Numbered from the stretch's first letter, positions 14,007 to 23,829 are shown. The stretch is DNA of 64,000 nucleotides from Shewanella sp. VB17 (GCF_013248905.1 NZ_JABRVS010000001.1:2790001-2854000); one strand, 5' to 3'. Notes: a model not told the origin generated them from the sequence alone. Translations and numbers: made by a program.

Positions 14007-15102
14007 TGGACGAATCTATTTGACCAACAAGGTACGATGACACTTCCACTTCTTGTGGGGCAACTTGCACGGAATCACTTTCTAACCAGGTTCTCATCCA
14101 AGGTAGCGGGTTGGTTATTTCTGGGTAGGGCTGGGCTAAATTAACCGACTTCATGCGCTCGTTAGTTATAAACTCAACATATTGACATAAGATTTGTTCG
14201 TTTAGGCCGATCATGGATCCGTCTTTGAACAAGTACTTAGCCCATTCTTTTTCTTGTTCGGCAGCTTTAACAAACAAATCGTACGCTTGCTGTTCACACT
14301 CTTTGGCTATCTCGCCCATTTCTGGATCGTCATTGCCCGTTTGCATGATTTTGATGATGTGTTGCGTACCGACCAAGTGTAAGGCTTCATCACGGGCGAT
14401 TAAGCGGATAATTTTAGCATTCCCTTCCATGACCCTACGTTCAGCAAAGGCAAAAGAGCAAGCGAAACTGACGTAAAAGCGAATGGCTTCTAATGCATTA
14501 ACTGACATCATACAAAGGTAGAGGGCTTTTTTAATTTCACGTTGGGTGACAATCAATTCTTTACCATTGATGACGTGAGTACCTTCACCGAGCAGATGAA
14601 AGGCTTGAGTTAATTCAATCAAGACATCATAGTATTGAGCAATGTCAGCTGCACGCTTTAAAATTTCTTTATTTTCAACAATATCTTCGAAAATAACGGA
14701 TGGATCATTAACGATATTACGAATAATGTGTGTGTAAGAGCGTGAGTGGATGGTTTCAGAAAAAGACCAAGTTTCAATCCAAGTCTCAAGCTCAGGCAAG
14801 GATATCAAAGGTAAGAAGGCTACGTTAGGCGATCGTCCTTGAATGGAGTCAAGCAGGGTCTGGTATTTTAAGTTAGAGATGAAAATGTGTTTTTCATGAT
14901 CTGGAAGGCTCGCATAATCAATTTTATCTTTGCTGACATCGACTTCTTCTGGGCGCCAAAAAAAAGAAAGTTGTTTCTCAATCAACTTTTCAAACACTTC
15001 ATATTTTTGTACGTCGTAACGTGCAACGTTGACCGACTGTCCTAAAAACATAGGTTCTAGACGTGCATCATTAGGTGTTTGACAAAAAGTAGAGTAGGCC
15101 AT
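13972..15102 (-). CDS. nrdB: Ribonucleoside-diphosphate reductase class Ia, beta subunit
   Basis: Radical-generating subunit of aerobic ribonucleotide reductase, a ferritin-like diiron protein that supplies the tyrosyl radical to NrdA. The start MAYSTFCQTPNDARLEP at 15102 is preferred over one 24 bp upstream, because CTGGAAAAAAA precedes it and it matches the family N-terminus; 376 residues results, the usual length. The iron-ligand helices are visible (SFSETIHSRSYTHIIRN and IARDEALHLVGTQH). The C-terminal tail (SSIDESEFEDFDL) is the expected NrdA-binding peptide. Lies between nrdA and yfaE. Confidence 0.97.
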   Translation of the reverse strand: MAYSTFCQTPNDARLEPMFLGQSVNVARYDVQKYEVFEKLIEKQLSFFWRPEEVDVSKDKIDYASLPDHEKHIFISNLKYQTLLDSIQGRSPNVAFLPLISLPELETWIETWSFSETIHSRSYTHIIRNIVNDPSVIFEDIVENKEILKRAADIAQYYDVLIELTQAFHLLGEGTHVINGKELIVTQREIKKALYLCMMSVNALEAIRFYVSFACSFAFAERRVMEGNAKIIRLIARDEALHLVGTQHIIKIMQTGNDDPEMGEIAKECEQQAYDLFVKAAEQEKEWAKYLFKDGSMIGLNEQILCQYVEFITNERMKSVNLAQPYPEITNPLPWMRTWLESDSVQVAPQEVEVSSYLVGQIDSSIDESEFEDFDL

Positions 15103-15188
15103 TTTTTTTCCAGAATAATGGGGCATTGTGCCCCAGTTTACATTGATAACAAACTCAGTGCTATTGCATTGAGACTGGGTAAAGTTGG

Positions 15189-17477
15189 TTAAATCTTACA
15201 CGCACCGCCAGCACAGTCATCGTCTTCTTGTTCGACGCTGACCATGTCATCATGGTTGTCTGATGCACCATCACGTGTGTTGTGATAGTAAAGCGTTTTA
15301 ATACCAAGTTTGTACGCATTAAGCAGATCTTGTAGCAAGACTTGCATGGGGACTTTTTGGTTATCAAAACGGGATGGATCATAGTTAGTGTTGGCTGAAA
15401 TGGCTTGATCGACAAACTTTTGCATCAAACCAACCAGCTGTAAGTAACCCTCGTTATTTGGCATTTGCCACAGTAGTTCATAGCTGTGTTGGTATTTATT
15501 AAAATCAGGGACCACTTGCTTCAACTGACCATCTTTACTCGATTTGACACTAATAAGACCTCGTGGTGGTTCAATGCCATTGGTTGCATTGGAGATCTGT
15601 GATGATGTTTCTGAGGGCATTAATGCCGACAGTGTTGAATTGCGTAGCCCATGAGTCACGATATCTTGGCGTAGTGTGTCCCAATCCATGTGCAGCGGCT
15701 CATCACAAATTGCATCGAGTGCCCGTTTGTATGTGTCGATGGGCAACACACCTTTAGAATAGGTCGTTTCATGAAATGCCGGACAAGGGCCTTGCTCTTT
15801 AGCCAAGTTCATTGAGGCTTTCAAGAGGTAGAACTGAATGGCTTCGAATGTCTTGTGGGTAATGTTATTGGCAGAGCCATCTGAATACCGCACGCCTTCT
15901 TTGGCTAAGTAGTTGGCAAAATTGATCACGCCTATGCCTAAAGTGCGACGGTTCATGGATGATTTTTCAGCTGCGATCAAGGGGTAATCTTGGTAATCGA
16001 GCAAATTATCCAGCGCACGAACAGCCAGATCGGCAAGGGGTTCAAGCTCTGCTAGGTCTTTAATCGCCCCTAAATTTAATGCTGATAAGGTGCAAAGGGC
16101 TATTTCGCCTTCGGGATCATTAACATTGTTTAGTGGTTTGGTGGGCAGCGCAATTTCAAGGCACAAGTTAGATTGTCTGATCGGAGCCACTTTGCTGTCA
16201 AAAGGACTGTGAGTATTGCAGTGATCGATATTTTGAATGTAGATCCGCCCAGTAGAGGCGCGCTCCTGCATCATTAAACCAAACAACTCTGTGGCTTTTA
16301 TTTGTTGCTTACGTACCGTAGGATCGGCTTCATATTGAAGGTAAAGGCGATCAAACTCGTCTTGATCTTCAAAGAAAGCATCGTATAGCCCTGGTACATC
16401 CGATGGGCTGAATAAACTGATCACCCCGCCTTTGATCAAGCGCTGATACATGAGTTTATTCAGTTGTACACCGTAATCAAGATGGCGAACGCGGTTGTCA
16501 TCGACGCCTCGATTATTTTTTAATACCAGTAATGACTCCACTTCAAGGTGCCATAATGGGTAAAACAATGTGGCAGCACCACCACGTACGCCACCTTGAG
16601 AACACGATTTTACTGCTGTTTGAAAATACTTGAAAAAAGGCAAGCAACCAGTATGAAATGCTTCGCCCCCACGGATAGGGCTGCCTAATGCTCGAATACG
16701 GCCGGCGTTAATGCCGATGCCAGCACGTTGACTGACATATTTAACGATGGAAGAGGCTGTGGCGTTGATGGAATCTAAACTATCATCACACTCAATTAAT
16801 ACACATGAGCTGAATTGGCGTGTGGGTGTGCGTACGCCCGCCATGATCGGGGTGGGTAGCGAAATTTTAAAGGTCGATACCGCATTGTAAAAACGCTTAA
16901 TGTACTCTAAACGCGTCTCACGTGAATAATTGGCAAATAAACAGGCTGCAACTAATATATAGAGAAATTGTGCGCTCTCATAAATTTCGTGTGTAACACG
17001 GTTTTGCACCAGATATTTACCTTCTAGCTGTTTGACAGCTGCGTAGGAAAAATCCATGTCACGCCAATGGTCGATATATCCGTCCAAGATATCGAGCTCT
17101 TCACGACTGTAATCTTGAAGAATATGGGTATCATATTTGCCCATTTCAACCAATTTAACAACGTGATCATACAACTTTGGGGGTTCGAATTGACCAAAGG
17201 CTTTTTTACGCAAATGAAATATCGCTAAACGGGCAGACAAAAACTGATAATCAGGCGATTCTGGAGAGATAAGATCGGCAGCAGCTTTAATGATAGTTTC
17301 ATGAATAGCTTCGGTTGGGATCCCATCAAAAAACTGCAAGTGAGAACGAAGTTCTACCTCAGAGACCGATACATTGGTTAGGTCTTTTGCTGCCCATGTG
17401 ATCACACGGTGAATTTTCTCGAGATCGATGATTTCGCGTTCGCCACTGCGTTTTGTGACTTTCAAATTACTGTTCAT
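15189..17477 (-). CDS. nrdA: Ribonucleoside-diphosphate reductase class Ia, alpha subunit
   Basis: Catalytic subunit that reduces ribonucleoside diphosphates to deoxyribonucleotides. 762 residues, as in E. coli. An N-terminal ATP-cone (about residues 5-95) gives allosteric control. The core contains the NLCLEIALPTKPL segment and other conserved blocks. The C-terminal tail CAGGACKI holds the two cysteines that exchange with thioredoxin or glutaredoxin. The upstream region has two NrdR-box-like sites and a perfect DnaA box, which fits known control of nrdAB by NrdR and DnaA. Confidence 0.97.
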   Translation of the reverse strand: MNSNLKVTKRSGEREIIDLEKIHRVITWAAKDLTNVSVSEVELRSHLQFFDGIPTEAIHETIIKAAADLISPESPDYQFLSARLAIFHLRKKAFGQFEPPKLYDHVVKLVEMGKYDTHILQDYSREELDILDGYIDHWRDMDFSYAAVKQLEGKYLVQNRVTHEIYESAQFLYILVAACLFANYSRETRLEYIKRFYNAVSTFKISLPTPIMAGVRTPTRQFSSCVLIECDDSLDSINATASSIVKYVSQRAGIGINAGRIRALGSPIRGGEAFHTGCLPFFKYFQTAVKSCSQGGVRGGAATLFYPLWHLEVESLLVLKNNRGVDDNRVRHLDYGVQLNKLMYQRLIKGGVISLFSPSDVPGLYDAFFEDQDEFDRLYLQYEADPTVRKQQIKATELFGLMMQERASTGRIYIQNIDHCNTHSPFDSKVAPIRQSNLCLEIALPTKPLNNVNDPEGEIALCTLSALNLGAIKDLAELEPLADLAVRALDNLLDYQDYPLIAAEKSSMNRRTLGIGVINFANYLAKEGVRYSDGSANNITHKTFEAIQFYLLKASMNLAKEQGPCPAFHETTYSKGVLPIDTYKRALDAICDEPLHMDWDTLRQDIVTHGLRNSTLSALMPSETSSQISNATNGIEPPRGLISVKSSKDGQLKQVVPDFNKYQHSYELLWQMPNNEGYLQLVGLMQKFVDQAISANTNYDPSRFDNQKVPMQVLLQDLLNAYKLGIKTLYYHNTRDGASDNHDDMVSVEQEDDDCAGGACKI

Positions 17478-17483
17478 AAGGTC

Positions 17484-17499
17484 CTGGTTTATATAGTGT
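17484..17499 (-). promoter_or_regulatory. Degenerate NrdR-box-like site
   Basis: CTGGTTTATATAGTGT: the right half matches the NrdR palindrome (consensus ACACWATATATWGTGT) and the left half does not. It lies only 7 bp upstream of the nrdA start, so it would be in the leader. Confidence 0.3.
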
Positions 17500-17618
17500 G
17501 TTTGGTGACAGAAAAAACGGTTGTTTTAAGATCCCATGCTATGCATCAGTCAATGGTGTGGAAAGATCATTTTCATGATAAAAACAATACATCTTTAGTG
17601 TCTCTAACAGTGACTTAC

Positions 17619-17634
17619 ACACTACATATGGTGT
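17619..17634 (-). promoter_or_regulatory. NrdR box upstream of nrdA
   Basis: ACACTACATATGGTGT fits the NrdR repressor palindrome closely in both halves. Centre-to-centre distance to the degenerate site is 135 bp, larger than the 31-32 bp usually found between paired NrdR boxes, so cooperative pairing with that site is doubtful. Confidence 0.55.
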
Positions 17635-17639
17635 TTTTT

Positions 17640-18148
17640 AATTGATAATGTACAAGATAGTGAGGTTTTGGTGATTTAGCAAGTATGAATTTGACTCGGG
17701 ATCTGGGTACATCTTGTGGATAAGTTGAGGATAAAAATAGGGGTTAGCGATGACTTACCTTTAGTGACCTTTGCTTGTGGGTCTGCTGGGGTTTGCTGTC
17801 ATTTTGAGCAGGTGTTGGCAGTATAAATTTACTTCGATCGATTGGCGATCTTTTGGCTATTTTTGTTGATCATCCGCTAAAAAATAATCAGATAAAATGA
17901 ACGACTTTGGCTGCTGAAACATTAAAATCGCAACCACATCTTGAGGTGAATGAAAAGCATAATTTTTACGTTCATTGATTTGATCTTACCGTTAGAATAA
18001 GCGGGCTTTTGAGAGGTGTAAAAGGAATAGGGTTTTGTGTGAGTATCAGTGACTCTGATGGCATGTGTTGTTAACGATATTAAAAGCTGGCAGCACAAAT
18101 GGATGCGTTTCCTCGACGTATCTTTGTGCGTAACCAGCCTAACAACGA
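17640..18148. other. Long gene-free region between nrdA and gph
   Basis: Apart from the DnaA box near 17715, no gene is visible. A 17-bp stretch at 17936-17952 is identical to 18189-18205 inside the gph 3' end, with weaker similarity extending about 10 bp to the left, so it may be a relic of a gph duplication. The rest is AT-rich with no recognised signal. Confidence 0.5.
17715..17723 (-). promoter_or_regulatory. DnaA box upstream of nrdA
   Basis: TGTGGATAA is the complement of the consensus DnaA box TTATCCACA, a perfect match. DnaA boxes upstream of nrdAB are known in E. coli; a single site is suggestive only. Confidence 0.5.
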
Positions 18149-18850
18149 CTAGTTCAACTGAGCAGATTGGTGCTGTAAAATGTCAATGACATCTTGAGGT
18201 GAATGGACGGTGTGATCTTGTGGCCACAGTTCTGGCCTGTCGTCAGGTGCAATGTACCCCCACATTGCGATAGCCCCTAACATTTTGGTGTTAGCGGCAG
18301 CAACTAAGTCTCGTTCAGCATCGCCTAAATAGAGAATATGCTCAGGTGCACAGTTGATTTGCTGAGCGGCCAGTAGCATGGGCGCAGGATCAGGTTTGGG
18401 CACCCGAGTGCTGTCACCACTTATCACGGTTTTCATGCTAGCCGTTAGCCCTAATACATCGAGCAGCGGACGAGTAAAACGGGCGGGCTTATTGGTCACA
18501 ATACCATAAGGGATGGATTGTGCATCCAAATAATCAAGCAGGGCCGCGATCCCCTCAAATAGGTGGCTATGTTGGCCGTTGATTTGAGCATAATGGCGGA
18601 GTAGTCCTTGTTGTATGTTGATTTGCTCAGCTTCAGTCATATTCGGTTGTGCAGCTTTAGCCATGGCTAAGCTGCCGTTGGAGGCGGTGTGACGCATCTC
18701 ATCGAATATGACTTGTGGGTAATGATATTCAGCTAAACTTAGATTGAGCGCCGCAACCAGATCGGGGGCGGTGTCAACTAAGGTGCCGTCGAGATCAAAT
18801 AATACCGCTTTAATGATTGGTTTGCTACAAACTGGGGAGATATCGGTCAT
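18149..18850 (-). CDS. gph: Phosphoglycolate phosphatase (HAD family)
   Basis: 233-residue HAD-superfamily hydrolase that dephosphorylates 2-phosphoglycolate, for example from DNA end repair. Motif I reads LFDLDGTLVDTAPDL (nucleophile Asp), motif II lies in YGIVTNKPARFTRP, and the C-terminal metal-binding motif in LYLGDAERDL. Substrate assignment rests on family resemblance to Gph and on linkage to ubiG, a conserved gammaproteobacterial pair. Its start overlaps the ubiG stop by one base, so the two are translationally coupled. Confidence 0.9.
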   Translation of the reverse strand: MTDISPVCSKPIIKAVLFDLDGTLVDTAPDLVAALNLSLAEYHYPQVIFDEMRHTASNGSLAMAKAAQPNMTEAEQINIQQGLLRHYAQINGQHSHLFEGIAALLDYLDAQSIPYGIVTNKPARFTRPLLDVLGLTASMKTVISGDSTRVPKPDPAPMLLAAQQINCAPEHILYLGDAERDLVAAANTKMLGAIAMWGYIAPDDRPELWPQDHTVHSPQDVIDILQHQSAQLN

Positions 18851-19575
18851 TAATCTTGGCTCTTTTTTGTTGCTATCATATAGTTAACATCAACACGCTT
18901 GGTATAGCGAAATGTGTCGGTGAGTGGATTGAAGGTGATGCCTGTGGCATTTTCACAAAAAAGTTCTGCATGTTCTGCCAATGAGATTAGCTCTGAAGGT
19001 TTAATAAATTTTTTATGATCATGTGTGCCTATCGGTAGCATTTTAAGCAGGTATTCTGCTCCTAATATGGTTTCAACATAAGCACGCAGGTTGCGATTAA
19101 TGGTGGAAAAGAAAGCATAACCACCAGGCTTTAGCATATCTGCACAGGCTTGGATCACCGATTGTGGGTTAGGGACATGCTCTAACATTTCCATGCAGGT
19201 GATGACATCATAAGCTTGTAGGTGGTTATCTCGATGTGATTCTGCCGTGTCTTGTATATAGTGAACATCAACGCCCATTTCCAGTGCGTGCAGTCTGGCG
19301 ACATCTAAAGGCTCTGTGCCCATATCGAGTCCGTCGACGTTAGCGCCAATGCGGGCCATACTTTCTGATAAAATCCCACCGCCGCAGCCGACATCGAGAA
19401 TACGTTTACCAAATACGCCGCCACAGGTTTGATCAATGTAGTTTAGACGCAAAGGATTTAATTGATGCAGCGGCTTAAATTCGCCTTCTGGATCCCACCA
19501 GGTGACGGCCATTTTTTCAAATTTGGCTATTTCATTGGGATCGACATTGATTGCTTTTTGCGTATCTTGCTGCAC
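18850..19575 (-). CDS. ubiG: Ubiquinone biosynthesis O-methyltransferase
   Basis: SAM-dependent methyltransferase for both O-methylation steps of ubiquinone synthesis. 241 residues, usual length. The SAM-binding glycine motif is ILDVGCGGGILSESMARIG (about residues 60-78), and other methyltransferase motifs follow (DVITCMEMLEHVPNP; LKPGGYAFFSTINR). First gene of a two-gene unit with gph on the minus strand, divergent from gyrA, a conserved arrangement in Shewanella and enterics. Confidence 0.96.
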   Translation of the reverse strand: MQQDTQKAINVDPNEIAKFEKMAVTWWDPEGEFKPLHQLNPLRLNYIDQTCGGVFGKRILDVGCGGGILSESMARIGANVDGLDMGTEPLDVARLHALEMGVDVHYIQDTAESHRDNHLQAYDVITCMEMLEHVPNPQSVIQACADMLKPGGYAFFSTINRNLRAYVETILGAEYLLKMLPIGTHDHKKFIKPSELISLAEHAELFCENATGITFNPLTDTFRYTKRVDVNYMIATKKSQD

Positions 19576-19768
19576 GGTATATCACCTGTAAGCTGTATGT
19601 TGTTCTTCATTATACCTATCGGTATTCATAAGCCCAAGAAGAATGGGGTGATATTTTAACGAATTGATTGAAATGGTGAACATGGTAAAGAAAGGTAAAT
19701 ATATCTTTGATGAATCGTTAATTTATCGCGAATTTTCAATAGGGTCTGGCGGCAAAAAATAACTGTGT

Positions 19769-19774
19769 TAGAAT
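19769..19774 (+). promoter_or_regulatory. Possible gyrA -10 element
   Basis: TAGAAT about 90 bp before the gyrA start, downstream of a poor -35 region. Weak call from spacing and sequence alone. Confidence 0.3.
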
Positions 19775-19861
19775 GATAAATCACGTTTTCAGGCTCGGTA
19801 ATTTTACTCTCCAATTTTGGGTGTTGAATTATCGACTAAAATTCAAGGGATCGAGCAGTTT

Positions 19862-22573
19862 ATGACTGATCTGGCTTCATCTATAACTCCAATTAATATT
19901 GAAGACGAATTAAAAAATTCATATCTAGATTACGCCATGAGTGTGATCGTAGGCCGAGCATTACCCGATGTTCGCGATGGTTTAAAACCAGTGCACCGTC
20001 GCGTATTGTTCGCGATGAGTGAGCTTAAAAACGATTGGAATAAACCTTATAAAAAATCGGCTCGTGTTGTTGGCGATGTTATTGGTAAGTACCACCCACA
20101 TGGTGATACAGCTGTTTACGATACTATTGTTCGTTTAGCTCAGCCCTTCTCAATGCGTTATCCCTTGATTGATGGGCAAGGTAACTTTGGTTCAGTCGAT
20201 GGTGATGCTGCCGCGGCAATGCGTTATACCGAAATTCGCATGGACAAAGTGGCGCATCAACTATTAGCCGATCTTGACAAAGAGACAGTGGATTTTGTGC
20301 CTAACTACGATGGCACCGAATTTATTCCTGCGGTATTGCCTACCCGGATCCCCACCTTGCTGGTCAATGGTTCATCGGGTATTGCTGTTGGGATGGCGAC
20401 GAACATTCCGCCACACAATCTAAGTGAAGTGCTCGCCGGTTGTTTAGCGCTGATTGAAAATCCAGATTTAACCATCAACGAATTGATGGAGTACATCCCT
20501 GGACCTGATTTCCCCACTTCAGGGATCATCAATGGCCGTAAGGGCATTATTGACGGTTATCATACTGGTCGTGGCCGCGCAGTCATGCGCGCTAAAGCGG
20601 AAGTAGAGACTGAAGACAATGGCCGCGAACGTATTATTGTTCATGAAATCCCTTATCAAGTGAATAAAGCACGCTTGATTGAAAAGATTGCAGAACTGGT
20701 AAAAGATAAAAAAATCGAAGGCATTAGTGGTTTACGTGACGAGTCTGATAAAGACGGTATGCGTATTGTTGTTGAGATCAAGCGTGGTGAAGTGGGTGAG
20801 GTTGTGCTTAACAACTTGTACGCTCAAACACAGATGCAGTGTTCTTTTGGCATAAACATGGTGGCATTGACCAATGGTCAGCCGAAACTGTTTAACCTTA
20901 AAGAAATGCTAGAATGTTTTATTTTGCATCGCCGCGAAGTCGTCACTCGTCGTACGGTTTTTGAGTTACGTAAAGCCCGCGATCGTGCACACATTCTTGA
21001 GTCTTTAGCCATTGCATTGGCCAATATCGATCCTATCATTGCATTGATTAAAGCCTCTCCCACACCAGCAGAAGCTAAAATTAAGCTGATTGATGCAGGA
21101 TGGGAATTGGGCCATGTGCAGGGTATGCTTGAAAAAGCTGGTGACGATGCCGCTCGCCCTGAATGGTTAGCCCCAGAATACGGCATTCGAGAGGGTCGTT
21201 ACTACTTAACTGAGCAGCAAGCACAAGCTATTTTGGATTTACGCTTGCACAAATTAACGGGTCTTGAGCATGAGAAGATCTTAAAAGAGTATGAAGAACT
21301 ACTCGAGATCATTGCTGCCTTACTTTATATTCTTCGCAGCTCAACTCGGTTGATGGAAGTGATCACCGAAGAGCTCAATGAAGTGCTGCTTAATTTTGGT
21401 GACGAACGCCGGACCGTGATTAATGCTAATGAAGTTGATATGAGTCTTGAAGATCTGATCAATGAAGAAGATGTGGTGGTAACTCTTTCACATCTTGGTT
21501 ATGCCAAGTATCAAGTGCTCACCGATTACCAAGCGCAGCGTCGTGGTGGTAAAGGTAAAGCCGCAACGAAAGTGAAAGATGAAGACTTTGTTGAAAAGCT
21601 TCTTGTTGCTAACACCCATGATACTATCTTGTGTTTCTCAGATTTTGGTAAAATGTATTGGCTTAAGGTTTACCAGTTACCACTGGCGAGCCGTACAGCA
21701 CGTGGACGGCCAATTGTTAATCTCTTACCACTTGCAGAAGGCGAACACATTACGGCTATTTTGCCAGTGCGCGAATATGCTGAAGATAAGTATATCATCA
21801 TGGCAACGTCTCACGGTACAGTTAAAAAGACCGCATTGACGGCATACAGTAATCCACGTGCGAATGGCATTATTGCGGTTAACCTTAAGGATGGCGATCA
21901 GCTTATTGGCGTTGATATTACAGACGGTAATGACGATATCATGTTGTTCTCTAACGAAGGTAAAGTTGTTAGGTTTAACGAAAAAGCTCGCAGCTCAGAA
22001 ACAGGCGAAGTTAAATTGGATCCTGAAACAGGTGAAGAAATGATTGCGCTACGTGCGATGGGTCGTACCGCAACGGGTGTGCGCGGCATTAAACTCGAAG
22101 CGGGACAGCAAGTGGTGTCTCTTATCGTGCCTAAAGGTAAGGGTGATATTTTAACGGTGACAGAGAATGGTTACGGTAAACGCACAGATCTAAGCGAATA
22201 CCCTGCTAAGAGTCGTGGTACTAAAGGCGTTGTTTCCATTAAAGTAAGCGAACGTAACGGTGAGGTTGTTGGCGCGGTACAAGTAAGCGAAAATGATGAA
22301 ATAATGCTGATAAGTAACAAGGGTACCTTAGTGCGTACTCCAGCCACTGGGGTATCAAGTATTGGCCGTAATACTCAAGGTGTCACGATAATACGTACTG
22401 TAGAAGATGAGAAAGTTGTTGGCTTACAGCGTATTGATGAGATCCAAGAGCCTGCTCCTGAACTTGATGAAGAAGGTAACCCTATTATCCCAGCGATTGC
22501 CGATCATAGTGTTGAGACAGGATCTGAAGCGGATACACCTGAAGTCGATGATGCAGCAGACACTGATGAATAA
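19862..22573 (+). CDS. gyrA: DNA gyrase subunit A
   Basis: Breakage-reunion subunit of DNA gyrase, which introduces negative supercoils. The start MTDLASSITPINIEDEL (19862) is chosen because it aligns with E. coli numbering; an in-frame ATG 45 bp upstream has no support. 903 residues. The catalytic Tyr122 lies in AAAMRYTEIRM. The quinolone-resistance region reads HPHGDTAVYDTIVR, giving Thr at position 83 and Asp at 87. The C-terminal beta-pinwheel begins after residue 530 and includes a GyrA box (QRRGGKG), followed by an acidic tail. A strong terminator follows, so the gene is probably monocistronic. Confidence 0.97.
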   Translation: MTDLASSITPINIEDELKNSYLDYAMSVIVGRALPDVRDGLKPVHRRVLFAMSELKNDWNKPYKKSARVVGDVIGKYHPHGDTAVYDTIVRLAQPFSMRYPLIDGQGNFGSVDGDAAAAMRYTEIRMDKVAHQLLADLDKETVDFVPNYDGTEFIPAVLPTRIPTLLVNGSSGIAVGMATNIPPHNLSEVLAGCLALIENPDLTINELMEYIPGPDFPTSGIINGRKGIIDGYHTGRGRAVMRAKAEVETEDNGRERIIVHEIPYQVNKARLIEKIAELVKDKKIEGISGLRDESDKDGMRIVVEIKRGEVGEVVLNNLYAQTQMQCSFGINMVALTNGQPKLFNLKEMLECFILHRREVVTRRTVFELRKARDRAHILESLAIALANIDPIIALIKASPTPAEAKIKLIDAGWELGHVQGMLEKAGDDAARPEWLAPEYGIREGRYYLTEQQAQAILDLRLHKLTGLEHEKILKEYEELLEIIAALLYILRSSTRLMEVITEELNEVLLNFGDERRTVINANEVDMSLEDLINEEDVVVTLSHLGYAKYQVLTDYQAQRRGGKGKAATKVKDEDFVEKLLVANTHDTILCFSDFGKMYWLKVYQLPLASRTARGRPIVNLLPLAEGEHITAILPVREYAEDKYIIMATSHGTVKKTALTAYSNPRANGIIAVNLKDGDQLIGVDITDGNDDIMLFSNEGKVVRFNEKARSSETGEVKLDPETGEEMIALRAMGRTATGVRGIKLEAGQQVVSLIVPKGKGDILTVTENGYGKRTDLSEYPAKSRGTKGVVSIKVSERNGEVVGAVQVSENDEIMLISNKGTLVRTPATGVSSIGRNTQGVTIIRTVEDEKVVGLQRIDEIQEPAPELDEEGNPIIPAIADHSVETGSEADTPEVDDAADTDE

Positions 22574-22597
22574 TTGCTAATGTGTTAGTTTATCTAA

Positions 22598-22628
22598 ACG
22601 GGCGTCCATGTGGACGCCCGTTTTTTTT
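22598..22628 (+). terminator. Intrinsic terminator of gyrA
   Basis: ACGGGCGTCC/GGACGCCCGT stem with a 4-nt loop and eight T residues. Very strong. Confidence 0.95.
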
Positions 22629-22724
22629 GTTCGTTAAAAAATATTGAGTTATTTGAAAATAATCTAGGTCGCTCATCTAATCCTATGACAATATGCCTAT
22701 GACTTAATTTAAAAGGAGAAAAAA

Positions 22725-23816
22725 GTGAGCGCGACATACAATTTTTGTGCAGGCCCTGCAATGTTACCCCAAGCTGTCATGCAAAAAGCACAGAGCGAAC
22801 TGCTTGATTGGAATGGTTTAGGAACCTCTGTGATGGAGATAAGTCATCGCAGTAAAGAGTTTATTGCTTTAACTGAACAAGCTGAAGTTGATTTGCGTGA
22901 ATTGATGTCGATCCCCGCTAACTATCATCTACTATTTATGCATGGTGGTGGTAGAGGGCAGTTTTCTGCTGTTGTGAATAATTTTCTTGGTAATAACGGG
23001 AAAGCCCTCTATCTTGTCTCAGGTAGCTGGTCGAAAGCTGCAGCTGAAGAAGCCGTTAACTTGACCAGTCATGCGCAAATAGATAGGATTGATATTGTTA
23101 AAAATGATAACAATATCAATACTGTTGTGGTTCCTCCTCTATTAGGTAAGAGCGATGAATATCGCTATGTGCATTATTGTCCCAATGAGACAGTAGAAGG
23201 TATCGAAATTTTTGATGATATTGAGAGTCCTTGGCCGATTGTTGCCGATATGTCTTCTAATATACTCTCTAGAGAGATAGATGTGAGTCAGTATGGATTG
23301 ATCTATGCGGGCGCTCAAAAAAATATTGGTCCATCGGGTTTGAGTATTGTCATTGTGCGTGATGATATGCTGAGTATGCCAAGTCTACCTCAGTCCTCAA
23401 TTATGGACTATAAATTAGCGGTCAAACACGGATCTATGTATAACACTCCGCCTACCTTTTCTTGGTACCTTGCTGCTGAGGTCTTTGCTTGGCTTAAATC
23501 TGTGGGCGGCGTAAAGGCGATAGCTCAGGCGAACGTAGAGAAAGCGAGCGTGTTATACGACTTTATCGACGGCAGCGCCTTTTATTCAAATACGGTTGCG
23601 GTACAACATCGCTCAGTGATGAATGTGACGTTTTATTTAACAGACGAAGCGCTTAATAGTGAATTCTTGTTTGATGCGATGACGGCGGGACTCGTGGCGT
23701 TAAAAGGCCACCGCAGTGTCGGTGGTATGCGTGCCAGTATTTACAATGCTATGCCGCTTGCTGGAGTAGAGAAGTTGATTGAATTTATGGCGCAGTTTGC
23801 TCAAGCAAAACAATAG
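22725..23816 (+). CDS. serC: Phosphoserine aminotransferase
   Basis: PLP-dependent class V aminotransferase that converts 3-phosphohydroxypyruvate to phosphoserine (serine synthesis) and serves an analogous step in vitamin B6 synthesis. 363 residues from a GTG start preceded by AAAAGGAG. The N-terminus YNFCAGPAMLP and the PLP-lysine segment YAGAQKNIGPSGL are typical. It follows gyrA after the terminator, so it has its own promoter. It is convergent with the aminotransferase gene on the other strand. Confidence 0.96.
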   Translation: MSATYNFCAGPAMLPQAVMQKAQSELLDWNGLGTSVMEISHRSKEFIALTEQAEVDLRELMSIPANYHLLFMHGGGRGQFSAVVNNFLGNNGKALYLVSGSWSKAAAEEAVNLTSHAQIDRIDIVKNDNNINTVVVPPLLGKSDEYRYVHYCPNETVEGIEIFDDIESPWPIVADMSSNILSREIDVSQYGLIYAGAQKNIGPSGLSIVIVRDDMLSMPSLPQSSIMDYKLAVKHGSMYNTPPTFSWYLAAEVFAWLKSVGGVKAIAQANVEKASVLYDFIDGSAFYSNTVAVQHRSVMNVTFYLTDEALNSEFLFDAMTAGLVALKGHRSVGGMRASIYNAMPLAGVEKLIEFMAQFAQAKQ

Positions 23817-23829
23817 CGAATGTTTAATG

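Noticed and set aside
17715..17723. Replication origin at the DnaA box
   Set aside because: A single DnaA box with no cluster or AT-rich unwinding region; more likely nrdAB regulation.
20305..22089. Antisense and alternative-frame open frames inside gyrA
   Set aside because: They lie inside a highly conserved gene, have no ribosome site and no domain.
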